A stretch of DNA of 64,000 bases from Coturnix japonica (GCF_001577835.2 NC_029525.1:18164731-18228730), one strand, 5' to 3'; positions 27,961 to 40,172 are shown, counted from the first letter of the stretch. A program made the numbers and translations. Notes: generated by a model from the sequence alone, not told the origin.

Positions 27961-27974
27961 GTCGCCATGGGAAC
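27961..27974 (+). promoter_or_regulatory. RFX X-box-like motif over the TTLL13 start codon
   Basis: gtcgccatgggaac differs from the X-box palindrome GTTGCCATGGCAAC at two positions and contains the first TTLL13 ATG. Ciliary genes are known RFX targets. An E-box (CACGTG, 27889-27894) and a CCAAT box (near 27871) lie just upstream. Confidence 0.45.
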
Positions 27975-30900
27975 GGCGGCGGGCTCGAGCGGCGCCATGG
28001 AGGCCGGGGGCGGCGGGCGGGGGGCGGCAGCTCGGAGCGGATCCGCTGCCCCCGGGATGGAGCCCAGAGCTGCCGCCTGCAGCCCCAGAGCGCGGAAGAA
28101 ACGCAAGAAGTGCAGGCGAGTGCGGCGGGGGGGGCGGCCCGTGTCCGTCCGTGTCCGTCCGTGTATCCGCCCGCGTGTGCCCGGTGCGGGCCGTGCCGCA
28201 CATAAAGCCCGGCCGTGTGCGCAGCGCCGTCATGTGTCTGTTGTGGGTCCGGGGCCTCGTGCCCGGGGGTGGCCGGGACTGTAACCAACGGAACCGGGAT
28301 CCGACGGGGCTCAGAGCACGAGGGGGATGGAAATAAATAACACCGAGGGTGGAAATAACCCCGAGGGTGGGGCAGCCCCCAGAGCACGGACACGGGCTCG
28401 GGACCCACTTGGCACGTGGCCCATGGCAGTGGGTCACACTGGGCAGTGACACTGCGGGGTTTGGGTAACACGAGTGTGGCACGAGGCAGCTGTTCGTGTC
28501 CGCTCCCCTTTGTCGCCGTCTGGTCTCACTGAGCAGCTCTTGTGTCTTTCAATTCCAGCGCCCCATCCATTAACCTGACCAGCTGCAGGTACGAGAGCGG
28601 TAAGTCGCAGGATGCGTCGCGTCCCTTTGGATCGAGCCGTGCAGGCGGCTGCTCAGCCAGCAAGGAGCGCTGCATTTCTGCTGCAGAGTCACTTGTGTGT
28701 TACGTGTTTGTAAGTGACTTGAATCCCTGTGAACATTCTACACTTTGGGCTGAGGAGCTTCATGCTTTAAAGAGACCCAAACTGTGCAGCACTGCGAGCC
28801 CTCATCACCCTGTACATCTGTATGACCCACATTCCTGCTAAAATTGGTGAGAAGAGTTTTGCCAGAGATGGTTACAATGCACGACCTGTGCTTAGGGAAA
28901 TGGAAAGCTACCATCAGTTCAAGCTGAAGCAGGTGGTGCAGCAGGCTGGATCAGTGCCTGCAGTATCTCTTTGATATTCACCTCCAATGACATGCTCTAG
29001 GTGGCTGCTCCACGCTCCTGTCTCGCTCTTCATTGCTGCCACAAGCCCTTTCTCAAAAGAACAATTTGATGGATGTCATTAGTCAATTTGCTAATGACTA
29101 TCCTAGCATTACTGCCATGTTTGCATCGCTAAAGGTCACAGTCTTGTCAGCTGTGTGAGGAATGCTGTTCCCACCCAGAGCAACACGTGTTTCCCCTGCG
29201 GCCATGCTCAGGCACATTGGGGATGGGAGGTGGATGACGATCCACGACAGAGCGTGGCAATGTGAGCTCCATAGGAACCAGAACAGTTTCTTGCCCACCT
29301 CCAGAGCTCTGGTGCCCAGGGCTGCTCTCTGTGGTGCTGCTGTGCTGTGCTTGGTCAGCCCAGAATGAGCAACGAGTCAACAACACATGGTGGCTGGGTT
29401 GTGATAGAGGAGGGCTCTAACAGCCTCAATAGCATGTGGGCTGTTGGGCAGTTTGGGCCACGTGGCTGTGGGTGTGTGGAAAGATGGAGGTTTCTGACTT
29501 AGAGCTGCCCTTGCGTTTTCTGACTGCCTCCAGTTTCATAGCATGGTTCCTTCAGCAGCTCCCCAGCTCTGTAAGAGAACAAATTCAGAATCGGCACCAA
29601 TACTAATCGTTCCAGCAACAACCTTCCACTCCAAAGCTCGTGCATTCTGTTACTGGTTAGCCTTTGATTTTGAAGGTGAAACTAACACCTTTCAAAGACT
29701 TGTATCTAGCTGCGTGGCATCAAACCCAGGGCAGATTCTAAGCCTACTGTAATCTAGAACCCCAAGGCAAGGGGACTTGTAGGGCTGATGGTTCCCAGTG
29801 TACCTGCAGGCAGAAGCTGTGGCAAGTTTAGCTGGGTAGAGTTTGTGTTTCTGAGATCTCCTGAAGGGTCCTGCCTAGACCTTGTCACCCCTGTGTGTGG
29901 CAGTGCAGCTTGAAGGGTTCTGCCCACCCTCCTGTTTACTTGGAATTTAACTGTCCCTGGCATTTGTATTTTCTTCCCGGACCTTTGTCGTGTGCTTCCT
30001 TCCATACAGTGCGTCGTGCTGCACTGTGCTGTGGGCTGAAAGAAGTGGGAGAAAACGAGGACTGGACGGTGTATTGGACTGACAATTCAGTCTCTCTGGA
30101 ACGTGTTATGGAAATGAAACGGTTTCAGGTAAATTCCCCATGGAAAGGGTGCCCAGCAGGAAAAGCTCAGGAGGGGAGGATGAGACGGAGCTGCTAATGT
30201 AACAAAGTGTTGCAGAACAAAACTGATGTGTCTAAAACTAGCACTTGTGCCCCGCATTCTCTGTGTTGGTCCCAGGGTGCACAGGTTCATCAGCCGCTGC
30301 TTCTGTTGTGTCTCTGTAGCAGTGCCATCAGTAACAGTCTGACAGTCAGTGGGGAGCTGGAAAGCTGCCAGCCCCTTTAATGTAGAGTGAAATAAATGAT
30401 TCTTGCTGACAAACTGCTCCCTTTCAGAAGCTGCAGTACTGTAGGAGGGCAGAGCTTCAGGGCTGAGATGGAATGAGCAGATAAATCACACTGGTGAAGT
30501 CAGATAAAGCAGTTAGTGTAATCTTGTCCTTCAGCAGACGTTCAAGGCAACAACTGACCCAGCTTCCTGTTCTGCGTGCTTGTTTCTCCATACACTGGCT
30601 TTCCTTGACCTCAAGGATTATCACTAGTGATTCTGTTTTTCTTCTCCACCTCTCCCAGAAAATCAACCATTTTCCTGGCATGATAGAGATCTGCCGTAAG
30701 GACTTGTTGGCTCGCAACCTTAACCGCATGCTCAAACTCTTCCCCAAGGAGTACAATATTTTTCCCCGTACGTGGAGCCTGCCAGCTGAGTGAGTGATAC
30801 ACATTAATGCAGCAGAGAATAGGGGTGTGGAATCAGGAGGTGAGAAGTGCTGTGCTTGACAGCTGGGGCTTGGATGGGAACGGCCTCTGAGATTTGCTGT

Positions 30901-33900
30901 GGAATTATATTCCCTACAATGTTTGCTGTGCTGAGTGGCCAAAGAGCTGAATCTTGGGAGAAGGACACGCCCTGAAAGCCAAAGGGCAGGATGAGAAGCA
31001 AAACATCTGTGTTTCTGGGGAACGTCCTTCTGCACCTCACCATGAAAGCAGAGGTAACTGCAGAGCAGCACGAGGCTCTCTTCCCACACAGGCTGGGTTC
31101 AGTGCCCACCACTCACACAAGAAGGGTCAGTATGGCTCCCCATTTCCCTATACTTTATGCCCAGTACAGAGACGGTGTTCATCCATCCACGGCAAAATAA
31201 TTAACTGGCATGTGGGCTTGACTCTTCAAGGCATCATACTCCCAATGGAGCTGCTTTTGAAGACCAGCCACATAATGTGAATTATGAGTGCAGCTTGTGA
31301 GTCTCTTAGAGCATCCTGGCTGCAGCCTCTTGAGCACTTGCTGATGAGCTGGAACAAAAGGGGATGTAAGGACTTGTGACCTCCTCCTCCTTTGTAGGCA
31401 GAGTGTTTTATCTTTCCCTGATCCCTCTGTGGCAGCAGAGCCAAAATCTTCACTGGCTTCTGTACAAATAGTGCTGACTGTTTCCCATGAAGCTCCTGGT
31501 AGAGGTGGAAATGTGTGCAATAAAAAGCTGAAACTAGAAGAGCATTGTCAGGTTGTGCAAGGACTAAATAAGAGCTGATGTTTTCTGCAGCATGTAACAG
31601 TCACCCCTTCATTGTACAGCTATGGAGACTTCCAGGCCTACAGACGCAGGAGGAAGAACAGGACATTCATCTGCAAGCCAGACAGCGGCTGCCAAGGTCG
31701 AGGTATCTTCATAACACGTAATCCGGAAGACATCAAACATGGAGAGCATATGATCTGTCAGCAGTATATCTCTAAGGTAATGGGGACTGTCCTGAATCAC
31801 AGGTGAATGACTGCAGCTTCCTAGCTTTTCCCACACCCTGCCTCCTCCTTGTGTCCTTTGCCCCACGTCTCTTGAATCTGCCAGGGGCGCAGCAAAAGCT
31901 TGTCTTCCTCCTCACTGCTGAGCTGCAGGAAGTGGCGCCGGCAGTGCAGGTGGAGCAGCTCGCCTTGAGGAATCAGCAGTAACACCCAGCAATGTTCCCT
32001 TATCTCACGCTTGCTCCTGCCTTTTTCCTCACAGCCTTTCCTTATTGATGGCTTTAAGTTTGACATGCGTATCTATGTGCTGGTCACATCTTGTGACCCA
32101 CTGAGGATTTTTGTCTACGAGGAGGGTCTGGCCCGGTTTGCCACCATGAGGTACATCAATCCCAGCAGGAGAAACCTGGTAAAAAAAGAAGAAAAAAGGG
32201 GAGGATTACAAAAAACTCATGTAGTATCTGTAGCTTTTAGTCCCTAATTGGTCCCAGGGGCATTCCAAGGCAGGGACTGGTAGGTTTTATGGGACTTGGT
32301 TTTCTATTTGCCCACTCTCTCCTCCCTCTGCGCCTCCTCCACACAGAAGGTATTTCGGGAGTGTCTCAAGTACATCTACTCCCGGGTCCCACATCTGGGC
32401 TTTTCAGTGGCGTTATCACAGAATCTTTGAGTTGTCTGGATTTGGAGGAACCGAGGAAGGCCTCAAGTCCCGCCCTCTGCTCAAAACTGGGCTGACAATA
32501 ATTCCAGATTTGATTTATTCAAAGTTTCACCCAGTTAGGTAATGAAAGTCTGCACAGATGGAGACTCCACAGTGTCTCTAGGCAACACTGCTACTGCTTC
32601 TTGCCTTTGTGAGTCTTGTTGGGTCTGTACCATTCCCTGTCTGCTTGTACTTCAGGCACAGATTTGGGGCTTACCTGGAGGTAGTGGAACAGCCTAGGAG
32701 ACAAGGAGGGGAAATGGGAAAGAAAGAAAGGTACAGACCATGACAACACCCCTTTCTAAGTAGGGGTCCATAGTGTATAAAATCCCTAAAGAATGTGGAA
32801 TCTAGTGTCAGATTGTGGCATTGTGGTCACAATCTAGTGTGAGATACGCTTCTCCCAGAGCTGCACACTTATGTGCCCTCTGTCACTCCAACACATTTAT
32901 GTCTTGGAGAAGTTTTCTGCTTCACATGAACAAAGGAAGAGGACGAATCTGCAGAAATGTGCTGCAGCTTCTGTCCTGGGGAGTCCCTTGTTTAGTGGTG
33001 AGGTTACAACTCAAGTAGTGTCTGTGGAGCTGACTCCTGTGCTCTACCCAAGAGACTAGGACAGTGATATGGAGCAAGTAGAGCAGTCAGCTCTTACTTC
33101 TGGTTAGAGAGTGAATCACCAGCTGAAAGCCATTGCTACAGAGAGGAGGTAAAAGTGGGTGAAGCTGGTGGCTAGATTAGTACTAATGGAACTGTTGTTT
33201 CTATTTATACTCTGCAGTTAAGTGTAAATGAAGGTCTCTTGTGGTTCCTCCCTCAGGGTGATATCTGCATGCATTTGACCAATTATGCTATCAACAAACG
33301 TAATGCTAACTTTGTCCAGGATGACACGATGGGCAGTAAGAGGTATAGTCTTGTACCACAGTGCCTTGTGACATCCCGCAGGAAAGCTGCAATGGGGACT
33401 GTTGTTTCCTTCCACCTTTTTGGGGGTGAAGCATGACATCACAGGTGAGCTCTTATCATCTCCTGTCTTCCACACAGGAAACTCTCCACCCTGAAAGCCT
33501 GGATGATGGATAACAGCTACAACACAACAAAACTCTGGGAAGATATTGAAGATATAATTATAAAGACTCTTATTTCAGCTCACCCTGTGGTGAAGCACAA
33601 TTACCAAAGCTGCTTTCCTAACCACACTACCAGCTGTGCCTGTTTTGAGATACTGGGTTTTGATATTTTGCTAGACAGAAATCTGAAACCTTGGCTTCTA
33701 GAGGTGAGGAAGAAGTCTCCTGCTGTGCTGAAGCAGCTCTGAATGTAGCAGATAGTTGAAAGCTTGCTTGTGTGGAGGAAGCTCGAGAACAAGGGCTGGT
33801 GGGCTAAACAGAACTTATTTGATTAAACTAGGCCACCTCACTCACAGAATTAAACGGGTCGTAAAGACAAGTGGCCAAACAACCTTCTGCAGGCTAAGCA

Positions 33901-36900
33901 ACCTCAACCCAGCAGATCTAAGATCCTGTTCCCTATAAAACCTCTCTAACAGCAGGAAGTTTCCTGAGCCTCAGCGCTCCTCAGTCTGTAACAGTATCCT
34001 GAATTTATGATAGCTGCCCTATTCTTGCAGTCCTGTGGGGACACAGAGGCTGAACAGCCTGCAGTGTGGATGAGTATCATGCTATAGGAGGGATAGAAGG
34101 ACAGAATCAGATTCTGTGCATACCCTCTTGCTTTCAGCCACCGTTTTGGGCGACAATATCAGTTGGACTCAGTCCTTGTGGGTCCCTTCCAACTCAGGAT
34201 ATTCTTTGATCAATTGAACACAGAGGGGCAGGCTGGGGCCAGCAAGCTTGCTGCAGGCAGCAGAGTGCTGGGAGTTGCCAGGTTAGATGAGCTGTTTGTT
34301 TTGGCAGGTGAACCACTCTCCCAGCTTCACCACAGACTCTCACCTGGACCGTGAGGTGAAGGATGCTCTTCTGTTTGACACCATCAACTTGATAAATGTG
34401 CATGCCTGTAACAGAAGGAAAGTGATGGAGGAAGACAAACAGCGGGCACAGGAACGACTCCTTCAGGCCCATCGGTCTCCTCGTGTATCCAGGTATTGCT
34501 CTTTCCAATACTACTGCAGGTCCCTAGTGAGGAAAAGAAGGGCTCTGACACTTACCCTACCAGAGGCCATGGCTCTGTGCAGTCTGTGACAGAGCTCACC
34601 CAATCCATCTGCACTCTGGACAGGAAGAGCCTGTCCAGAACTGATCCCAGAAGAGATCCGGGACTCTCTGTGCTATGATCCCTGGGCTTCCCCATAGAGC
34701 TGCATGTCCTCACGTCTTTCAGTGCTTGTCAGGCTGTGCCAGCATCCCTGGTCTCACAGTGACTCTCACAGGACAGGTCATAGCACTACTTCAGGGGCAG
34801 GAACACCCCAGGGCACAGGGCCCTTCTCCAAAGCAAGATTTCTTTCCCAGGGTTGAGCGTTTTCCCACCCTTCTTTGTCTGCATGCCCTTTCATGATTTA
34901 TTAATCTGCATGGCCTCTCGAGGCCATTTTAGATGAGGCTGCTGCCCGGGCTTTTCCTGCCGTGCAGGGTAAGGCAGGAACTGCCTCCAGCTCCCATTTC
35001 AATTAGGAAACCTGAGAAAACTGAAGGCTGAAGAAGCTGAGCTAGTTACCCGGTACACTTCATGTCCATGCAGCCTCCACTGCTCCGAGCTCCCTGCTGG
35101 CTGGAGAGCTCCCAGCTGAGCGTGGAGTGGCAAACACTCTTTGTACATGCACACTGTAATTGAACTTCTCTGGCAACCAGCTTAGTTGGGTGAAAAGGCC
35201 GAGGGGCACGGTGTGATCCTGGCAGCAGGGGATACATCTGAGAATGCTCCACCAGCATTCACCATGTAGAGAATGAAGAAGTGGGAATTGTTGGATCCCA
35301 TCAGTGAACCTGTGTGAAACAAGCTCTCAGATAGGGAAAGACAGGAGCAAAAAGCCAGCTATGCCTGTTGCCTCTCAGTAAAATACCTTGAGCCTCCCAT
35401 CACAGCTCCCTGCCTGCCTGTGCTTTCTGTGCTTTCTCCTGGTTTGCAGACACGAGGAGTCAGAGAGCAGCCAGGCAGCCTGGATCTCTGAGGCTGAGGA
35501 TTATGAGAACTCCCACCTGGGCAGCTACCGGCGCATTTACCCAGCATGTGGAACTGACAAGTATGAGCCATTTTTCAAGCAGAGCAGCTCCCTCTTCAAG
35601 GAGACGGCATCATCCAAAGCACGAGAGGAGTGTACCAGGTACATTCAGACACTGCTTCCGTGAGATCCTTTCTTGGGAGTAAGTCTGTTGTTTAAGGGAA
35701 GTAAGAAAGTGGTGGAGAGCTGGATACAGGAGAGTCTGCTTGCACTATGTTGCCGTGGCAAAGCAACTTCTGCACTTTTGAGAGACAAATGCAGTATTCC
35801 ATTGGCTTTTGGAATCTGCAGGCACATGCTGAAACATCCTCCACTCTTCTCCCCATTCTGGCAGGCACAGCCTAATTCATGGGCATTTCTTAGAGCAGTG
35901 AGAGGCTCCCTTAAAAGCACTCCTCACCCAGTTCTTGGCACACTTCCTTTATAGTCTATTCACTACAGAACTTCTCTGCAGTAAAATGTTCTCAGACTGA
36001 AGTCTCTGCAGTGTTTTGCTATTATGCCTTTTATGGAACCAGTGACCAAGACAACTCTTCGGTGGCAGGCAACAACTGGAAGAAATCCGCGTAAAGAAAG
36101 AAAAGACAGAAGCTGTTAAGAGCAAGAAGAAAAAAGAGAGGAAAGAAGGGCTGCAGGGAGAGTCAGACACAGACAAACCCATGATTAATAACAAAACCCC
36201 AGCTTCTGCAACCGACTTCAACAACAGAAGCACAAAGATGTGGGATAAAAAGGTACCTTGTTTTCGTCTGTGCTCATCCATGGGGTATCAAGGGCAGTCT
36301 GTGGCTCTAGGAACAGTACTGGGCTGTGGGTATCTCCTGAGGAGATGAGGCCCCTCCGTGAAGTCCAGGGGGGTCTGATGGCTTGTAACAGGAGGCACCT
36401 GTAAGCACCAGTGCTGCCCTTCACTGCTGTGCCAACCATGGGGATTTTCATCCTACTTTACCCCGAGGTCTGTAATTCTCTGTAGGGGCAGTTTATAGTT
36501 CAACTTTGCTGTAACTCATGTGTTTCTTTCCTAAGATGAAGCACGTGCAGTATGACTCCATGCAGCCCCAGGATATTCTGGAAGACGAAGAGAAGAAAAG
36601 AGTGCATGCTCTTGCGAGGCGTAAGAAACTTATCCAAGGCCTGGGCATCATAGATCTGCTCTCCCAGATTCTTCCCACAACCGAGAAACCATCTGACACC
36701 CACAGAACCTGCACTGTTACCGCCGAGATTCAGGTAACTGAAGACTGCCCAGATCATTCTACGAGGCCATCACAGGAGAACGTCATTTGCAGGAGGAGGT
36801 GGCTCATTTAAATGAGATCCAACGTGCTGTCTGGGTCCTTGGGTCTTTGTCTCTTTCTAAAAGGGTACGCTGGAGGCATGTCACCCACACAGAACCCGTG

Positions 36901-39116
36901 GGCACCTGTCCTCAGAAGGTCCATCTCATTCCTGTTCCAAAAGACAGACCGTCTTTTGCAGTCCCCCACATGCAGCATAGTGTGGGCAGCTTCTCCAGGG
37001 CCATAACGTGATTCTCCTGTCTAAATAAGATTAATTCCTGGGTAGGAGTTCTCATGAGCTGCGAGCACCAAAGTGCTAAGAGCTGAAGTGCTAAGGTAAA
37101 GCAGCACAAACATCAAATGAGGTCTGAAGGGAAGTGTGGAAATGCCTAAAAATATCCTTCAGTGAATTCTGTTCTGCAAGCAGTGCCTCTTCCTAAACTC
37201 CCTGCCCTCTACGTTACACAGCCCCCACCCAAGGAAGGTGAAGAGCCCACCACAACATGTTTCCTGGCAGCACATGTGCTGGAAACACCACAGAGCTCAG
37301 TCCTCGTGTGGGGCTTCCCCTTCACAGTCACATTCACTCTGCAAGAGCTCAGTGTAGTGTGAGCCCTTGGCTTTGCCACTGTCATGTCCTGGATTATTTC
37401 AAGGTGTACAGCTGAGATGAGGAAATCTGGGCTGTGCAGGGATTGCACCAGGGGAAAATTTGGAGCTAGATTTGCTTGCCTACAGTTCCCAATCCAGGCC
37501 ACGGGTGCCAGTGTTCTAAAATCAGATGATGAGAAAGCCAGCAGTCTGTGGTCACTGGACTCCAGTGCACTGTAACAGGGCTGCTGGTGGCTGACACCTG
37601 GTAGGTGGGGGAAGTGCTAACCCTTGACTAGCAGTTGGTGGAAAGCCTTGCAAGGTCCTCTCTCAGGTCTACAATGGGCTTCCATAAAGGACTTCCACTC
37701 CTGCTTGGAAAGGCAGCCCACCTCAGAAGCATCCTGACAAACTCCAGATTCCAGAGTTGCTGGAATTCTATGGGATGCAGGAGTATTCGGAAACAGTCCC
37801 TTTAATTTAACGAAAAAAGTAAGGCATGCTTTTCCCAAAATATCTGACCCTTCCACGTGTTTGGATGTTATATTGGGGGACATGGTTTAGTGGGAGCTAT
37901 TGGTAATAGGTGAATGGTTGGACTGGATGATCTTGTAGGTCTTTTCCAACCTTGGTGGTTCTATGATTCAGTGTTTGAAAAGAAGTGTAAGATGTGATTT
38001 GATCTGTAAGAACTGATGGTAGCTGCCTTTTATGCTCCCAGACAAAGCAAAGCAGAACCCAAAACCATGAGTTCCGCCCACGCTCTGAGCAGATCTTTTC
38101 AGAAGCGAAGGGCTGTACAGGGCTGGGTCAGGTCCTTCATTCCCACAAAGCTGAGGTTTCTTTCCTCAGACCCTGCTGCAGCTCAGGGCACTGTTATGGG
38201 CGGTGCACGGCAGTCTCAGCGCTGCTGCAGGCAGATTGGATACAATCCACCTTGATGATTTGAATCTAAGACCGAGGTGTGCTTAGGAGAGGAAATGCAG
38301 GGAGATGTGTAGTGAGCGCCGGCAGGGAAGACTTCCTTCCTGCCTCTCACCAAGGTCTCCAGAGCTAAGCCACAACCGTTTTCTCTCCTTCCAGACGCAG
38401 TTTCTTTGGGACACTCTGCAGGTGCGGCAGCCTGCCCCACTGATGAGCATCGTCCCCCTCTCGTTACCAAGAGGCACCGTGTGGCCTTCAGGACAGCCGT
38501 CTGCTCACAAGCACAGCACCAGGGCGCAGCTGCTGCCTGCCCAGCACCCTGCCCTGGGCCCCCTCTCGGTTCGAGGGCAGAGCATCCTTTCCCAACAGCA
38601 GCAGGCGTTGAGGCGCAGCCCCCAGCCCCAGGACAGGGGCTACCCGTGGAGCCGGGCTGTAGTGCCAGCAGCAATGACCCAGTCCTGCACTAAAAGCAGG
38701 GGAAGGCTGATGAGTGCCTGGCAGCTCTCTGCGGCCAGAAGCAAGGTGGAAGGATGTGAGTGTGCGTTATCTCACTTTGGTTCTGCTTTTGCACGCTTTG
38801 CACGCAGAGCTATGGGCAGGTGGACAAGTTCAGGTGTGCTGGGGTGGGAGAAGCAGGAGGGTGGGATGGAGCTGGGCCACAGCTTCAGGGAGGGGGCGGG
38901 GGGACGAGCTCCCCACAGAGGAGAGCAGCGTGTGTGAGTATGTGTGTGTCTGTGTGTGTGTGTGTGTGTGTGTATGTGTGTGTACGTGTGTATGTGTGTG
39001 TATGTGTGTGTGTGTGTGTATGTGTGTGTGTGTGTGTATGTGTGTGTGTGTATGTGTGTGTGTGTGCTGTTGTGTGTGTGTGTGCTGTTGTGTGTGTGTG
39101 TGTGTATGTGTGTGTC

Positions 39117-39148
<32 letters not shown>

Positions 39149-39161
39149 TATGTGTGTGTGT

Positions 39162-39195
<34 letters not shown>

Positions 39196-39447
39196 CTGTG
39201 TGTGTTGCCGTGCGTGTCCCCACGCGTGTCTGTGCTCCTGCAGGTGACACGGCTCGGCCGTTCTCCGCAGGCATCGCGCACGGCGGCTCCACGTTACGCC
39301 CGGTCCGTGCAGACAAGGCCACGGGCGGCAGCAGCGGCAGCGCAGTGACGGCGCACAAGTTCCTGCTCAGCTCCGCCGGGCTCGTGCTGCACACACGCAC
39401 CGCGCGCTGCTCCAGCGCCATGAACTTCCGCGACGTGAGAAGCGCAG
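27967..39447 (+). CDS. TTLL13: TTLL13, tubulin polyglutamylase
   Basis: Tubulin-tyrosine-ligase-like enzyme that adds glutamate chains to alpha-tubulin of stable or ciliary microtubules. Coding exons: 27967-28115, 28559-28599, 30010-30128, 30659-30789, 31620-31776, 32035-32178, 33257-33342, 33478-33703, 34308-34492, 35450-35638, 36069-36252, 36536-36733, 38395-38755, then probably 39244-39447. Phases agree from exon 2 to 13. ATP-grasp landmarks are intact: [48 protein letters not shown] and [20 protein letters not shown]. The exon 1/2 junction fits only a GC donor (AG|GCGAGT). Three in-frame ATGs exist (27967, 27997, 28057), so the N-terminus is uncertain. The C-terminus is also uncertain: reading on through exon 13 gives a stop at 38937. 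Confidence 0.88.
28332..28337 (+). terminator. possible poly(A) signal of GDPGP1 inside TTLL13 intron 1
   Basis: This is the first AATAAA after the GDPGP1 stop codon. It lies 217 bp beyond TTLL13 exon 1, so a GDPGP1 transcript ending here would run through that exon on the same strand. Confidence 0.4.
28600..30009 (+). other. TTLL13 intron 2
   Basis: About 1.4 kb of intron with no exon. Around 28830-28975 one frame stays open for about 45 codons after a Met ([20 protein letters not shown] and onward) and then decays. It could be an old processed pseudogene remnant, but I cannot name a parent gene. Confidence 0.35.
32416..32520 (-). repeat. degenerate CR1 LINE 3' fragment
   Basis: The sequence starting tcacagaatctttgagttg and continuing through an aagtcc and ctgctcaaa pattern resembles the reverse complement of a CR1 3' end. 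It lies in TTLL13 intron 6. It is heavily diverged, so the call is tentative. Confidence 0.45.
34161..34211 (+). repeat. CR1 LINE 3'-end fragment
   Basis: A short piece of the CR1 tail (gttggactcag, then gggtcccttccaactcagga, then attctttgat) in TTLL13 intron 8. About 50 bp survives. Confidence 0.7.
37850..37973 (+). repeat. CR1 LINE 3'-end fragment
   Basis: It contains the conserved ggacatggtttagtgg block and then the terminal gttggactggatgatcttg ... ttctatgattcagtg block of CR1. It lies in the TTLL13 intron before exon 13. Confidence 0.88.
38395..38755 (+). other. TTLL13: large C-terminal exon of TTLL13 and its uncertain continuation
   Basis: This exon opens in phase after Q of exon 12 ([10 protein letters not shown]...). 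It encodes a proline/glutamine-rich tail with little domain content, as in human TTLL13. A donor at 38756 (gtgagt) would join an acceptor at 39243 across the TG microsatellite. If the donor is not used, the frame continues to a stop at 38937. Confidence 0.6.
38938..39205. repeat. (TG)n microsatellite with TATG steps
   Basis: About 265 bp of TG repeats with regularly spaced ta and gct interruptions, between the last two putative TTLL13 exons. Confidence 0.95.
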
Positions 39448-39537
39448 GTAAAAGGCTCCGGGTACCGGGTACCGACGCCCCGCGCTCACGCTCCGCCGCG
39501 CTTCCCCCGCCCCGCGGCCGCCCCGCCCCCTCGTGCC

Positions 39538-40172
39538 ATGTTGTCCGTGCTCCGGCGCTGTGTCCGTGTCGCGGTGCTGCCGGGCCCGGCCCCGCGGCGG
39601 GCGGCGGCGACGCGGCGCTGGGACCCGGAGTCGCCGAACGCGGCGCTGGCTGAGGCCGAGAGGTGCGGCCCGGCGGGGCGGAACCGCGGCCGGGAGCTGC
39701 GGGCGCTGACGCGTCTCCCCGCAGGGCACGGAGGCGGCGGGCGGCGGCGCGGCGGGAGCTGGGAGCGGGACGCGGCGCCCCCGAGCGGACGTTGACCTGG
39801 GAGGCGATGGAACAGATGCGGTGAGGGGCCGGGCCGGGATGGAGCGGTAACGGAGCGGTAACGGAGCGGTAACGGAGCGGTGATCGGTGATCGGTCCGTG
39901 CCCGCAGGTTCCTGCGGCAGGAGCTGCCCGAGGAGTGGCCGCCGCAGCGCCTGGCCGAGGGCTTCGGCGTCAGCCTGGACGTGGTTCACCGGGTGCTGCG
40001 GAGCCGGAGCTGCGTCCCCCCGCGCCGCCGCCTGCGACAGGACGCGCGAGCGCTGCGCGCCGCCCCGCAGCAACCGGGGCCGGACCCGGCTCCGCACGGC
40101 GGCACCGAGGTGCGCGGCCCGGACGGTTCGTTGTTGTACCGCGTGCCGCGGGGGCGGGGCGGGCCGCAATAA
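39538..40172 (+). CDS. NGRN: NGRN, neugrin
   Basis: Mitochondrial protein known in mammals to join the 16S rRNA regulatory module needed for mitoribosome assembly. Three coding exons: 39538-39662, 39725-39820, 39908-40172, in phase, giving 161 residues against about 291 in human. The conserved core is visible: APERTLTWEAMEQMR across the exon 2/3 junction, then ELPEEWPPQRLAEGFGVSLDVVHRVLRS. The end GPDGSLLYRV matches the human terminal NGNFLYRI. The missing length is mostly the poorly conserved region between these. An arginine-rich N-terminus (MLSVLRRCVRVAVLPG) fits a mitochondrial presequence. The stop codon sits inside the poly(A) signal. Confidence 0.9.
39839..39885. repeat. 11-bp tandem repeat (cggagcggtaa) in NGRN intron 2
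   Basis: About four copies in a 87-bp intron, so over half of the intron is repeat. Confidence 0.85.

Noticed and set aside
36290-36450. Possible extra exon in TTLL13 intron 11
   Set aside because: There is no acceptor/donor pair keeping phase, and no match to the remembered human protein.
38714-39653. Cys/Val- and His/Thr-rich proteins around 39 kb
   Set aside because: These are translations of the TG/CA microsatellite on either strand.
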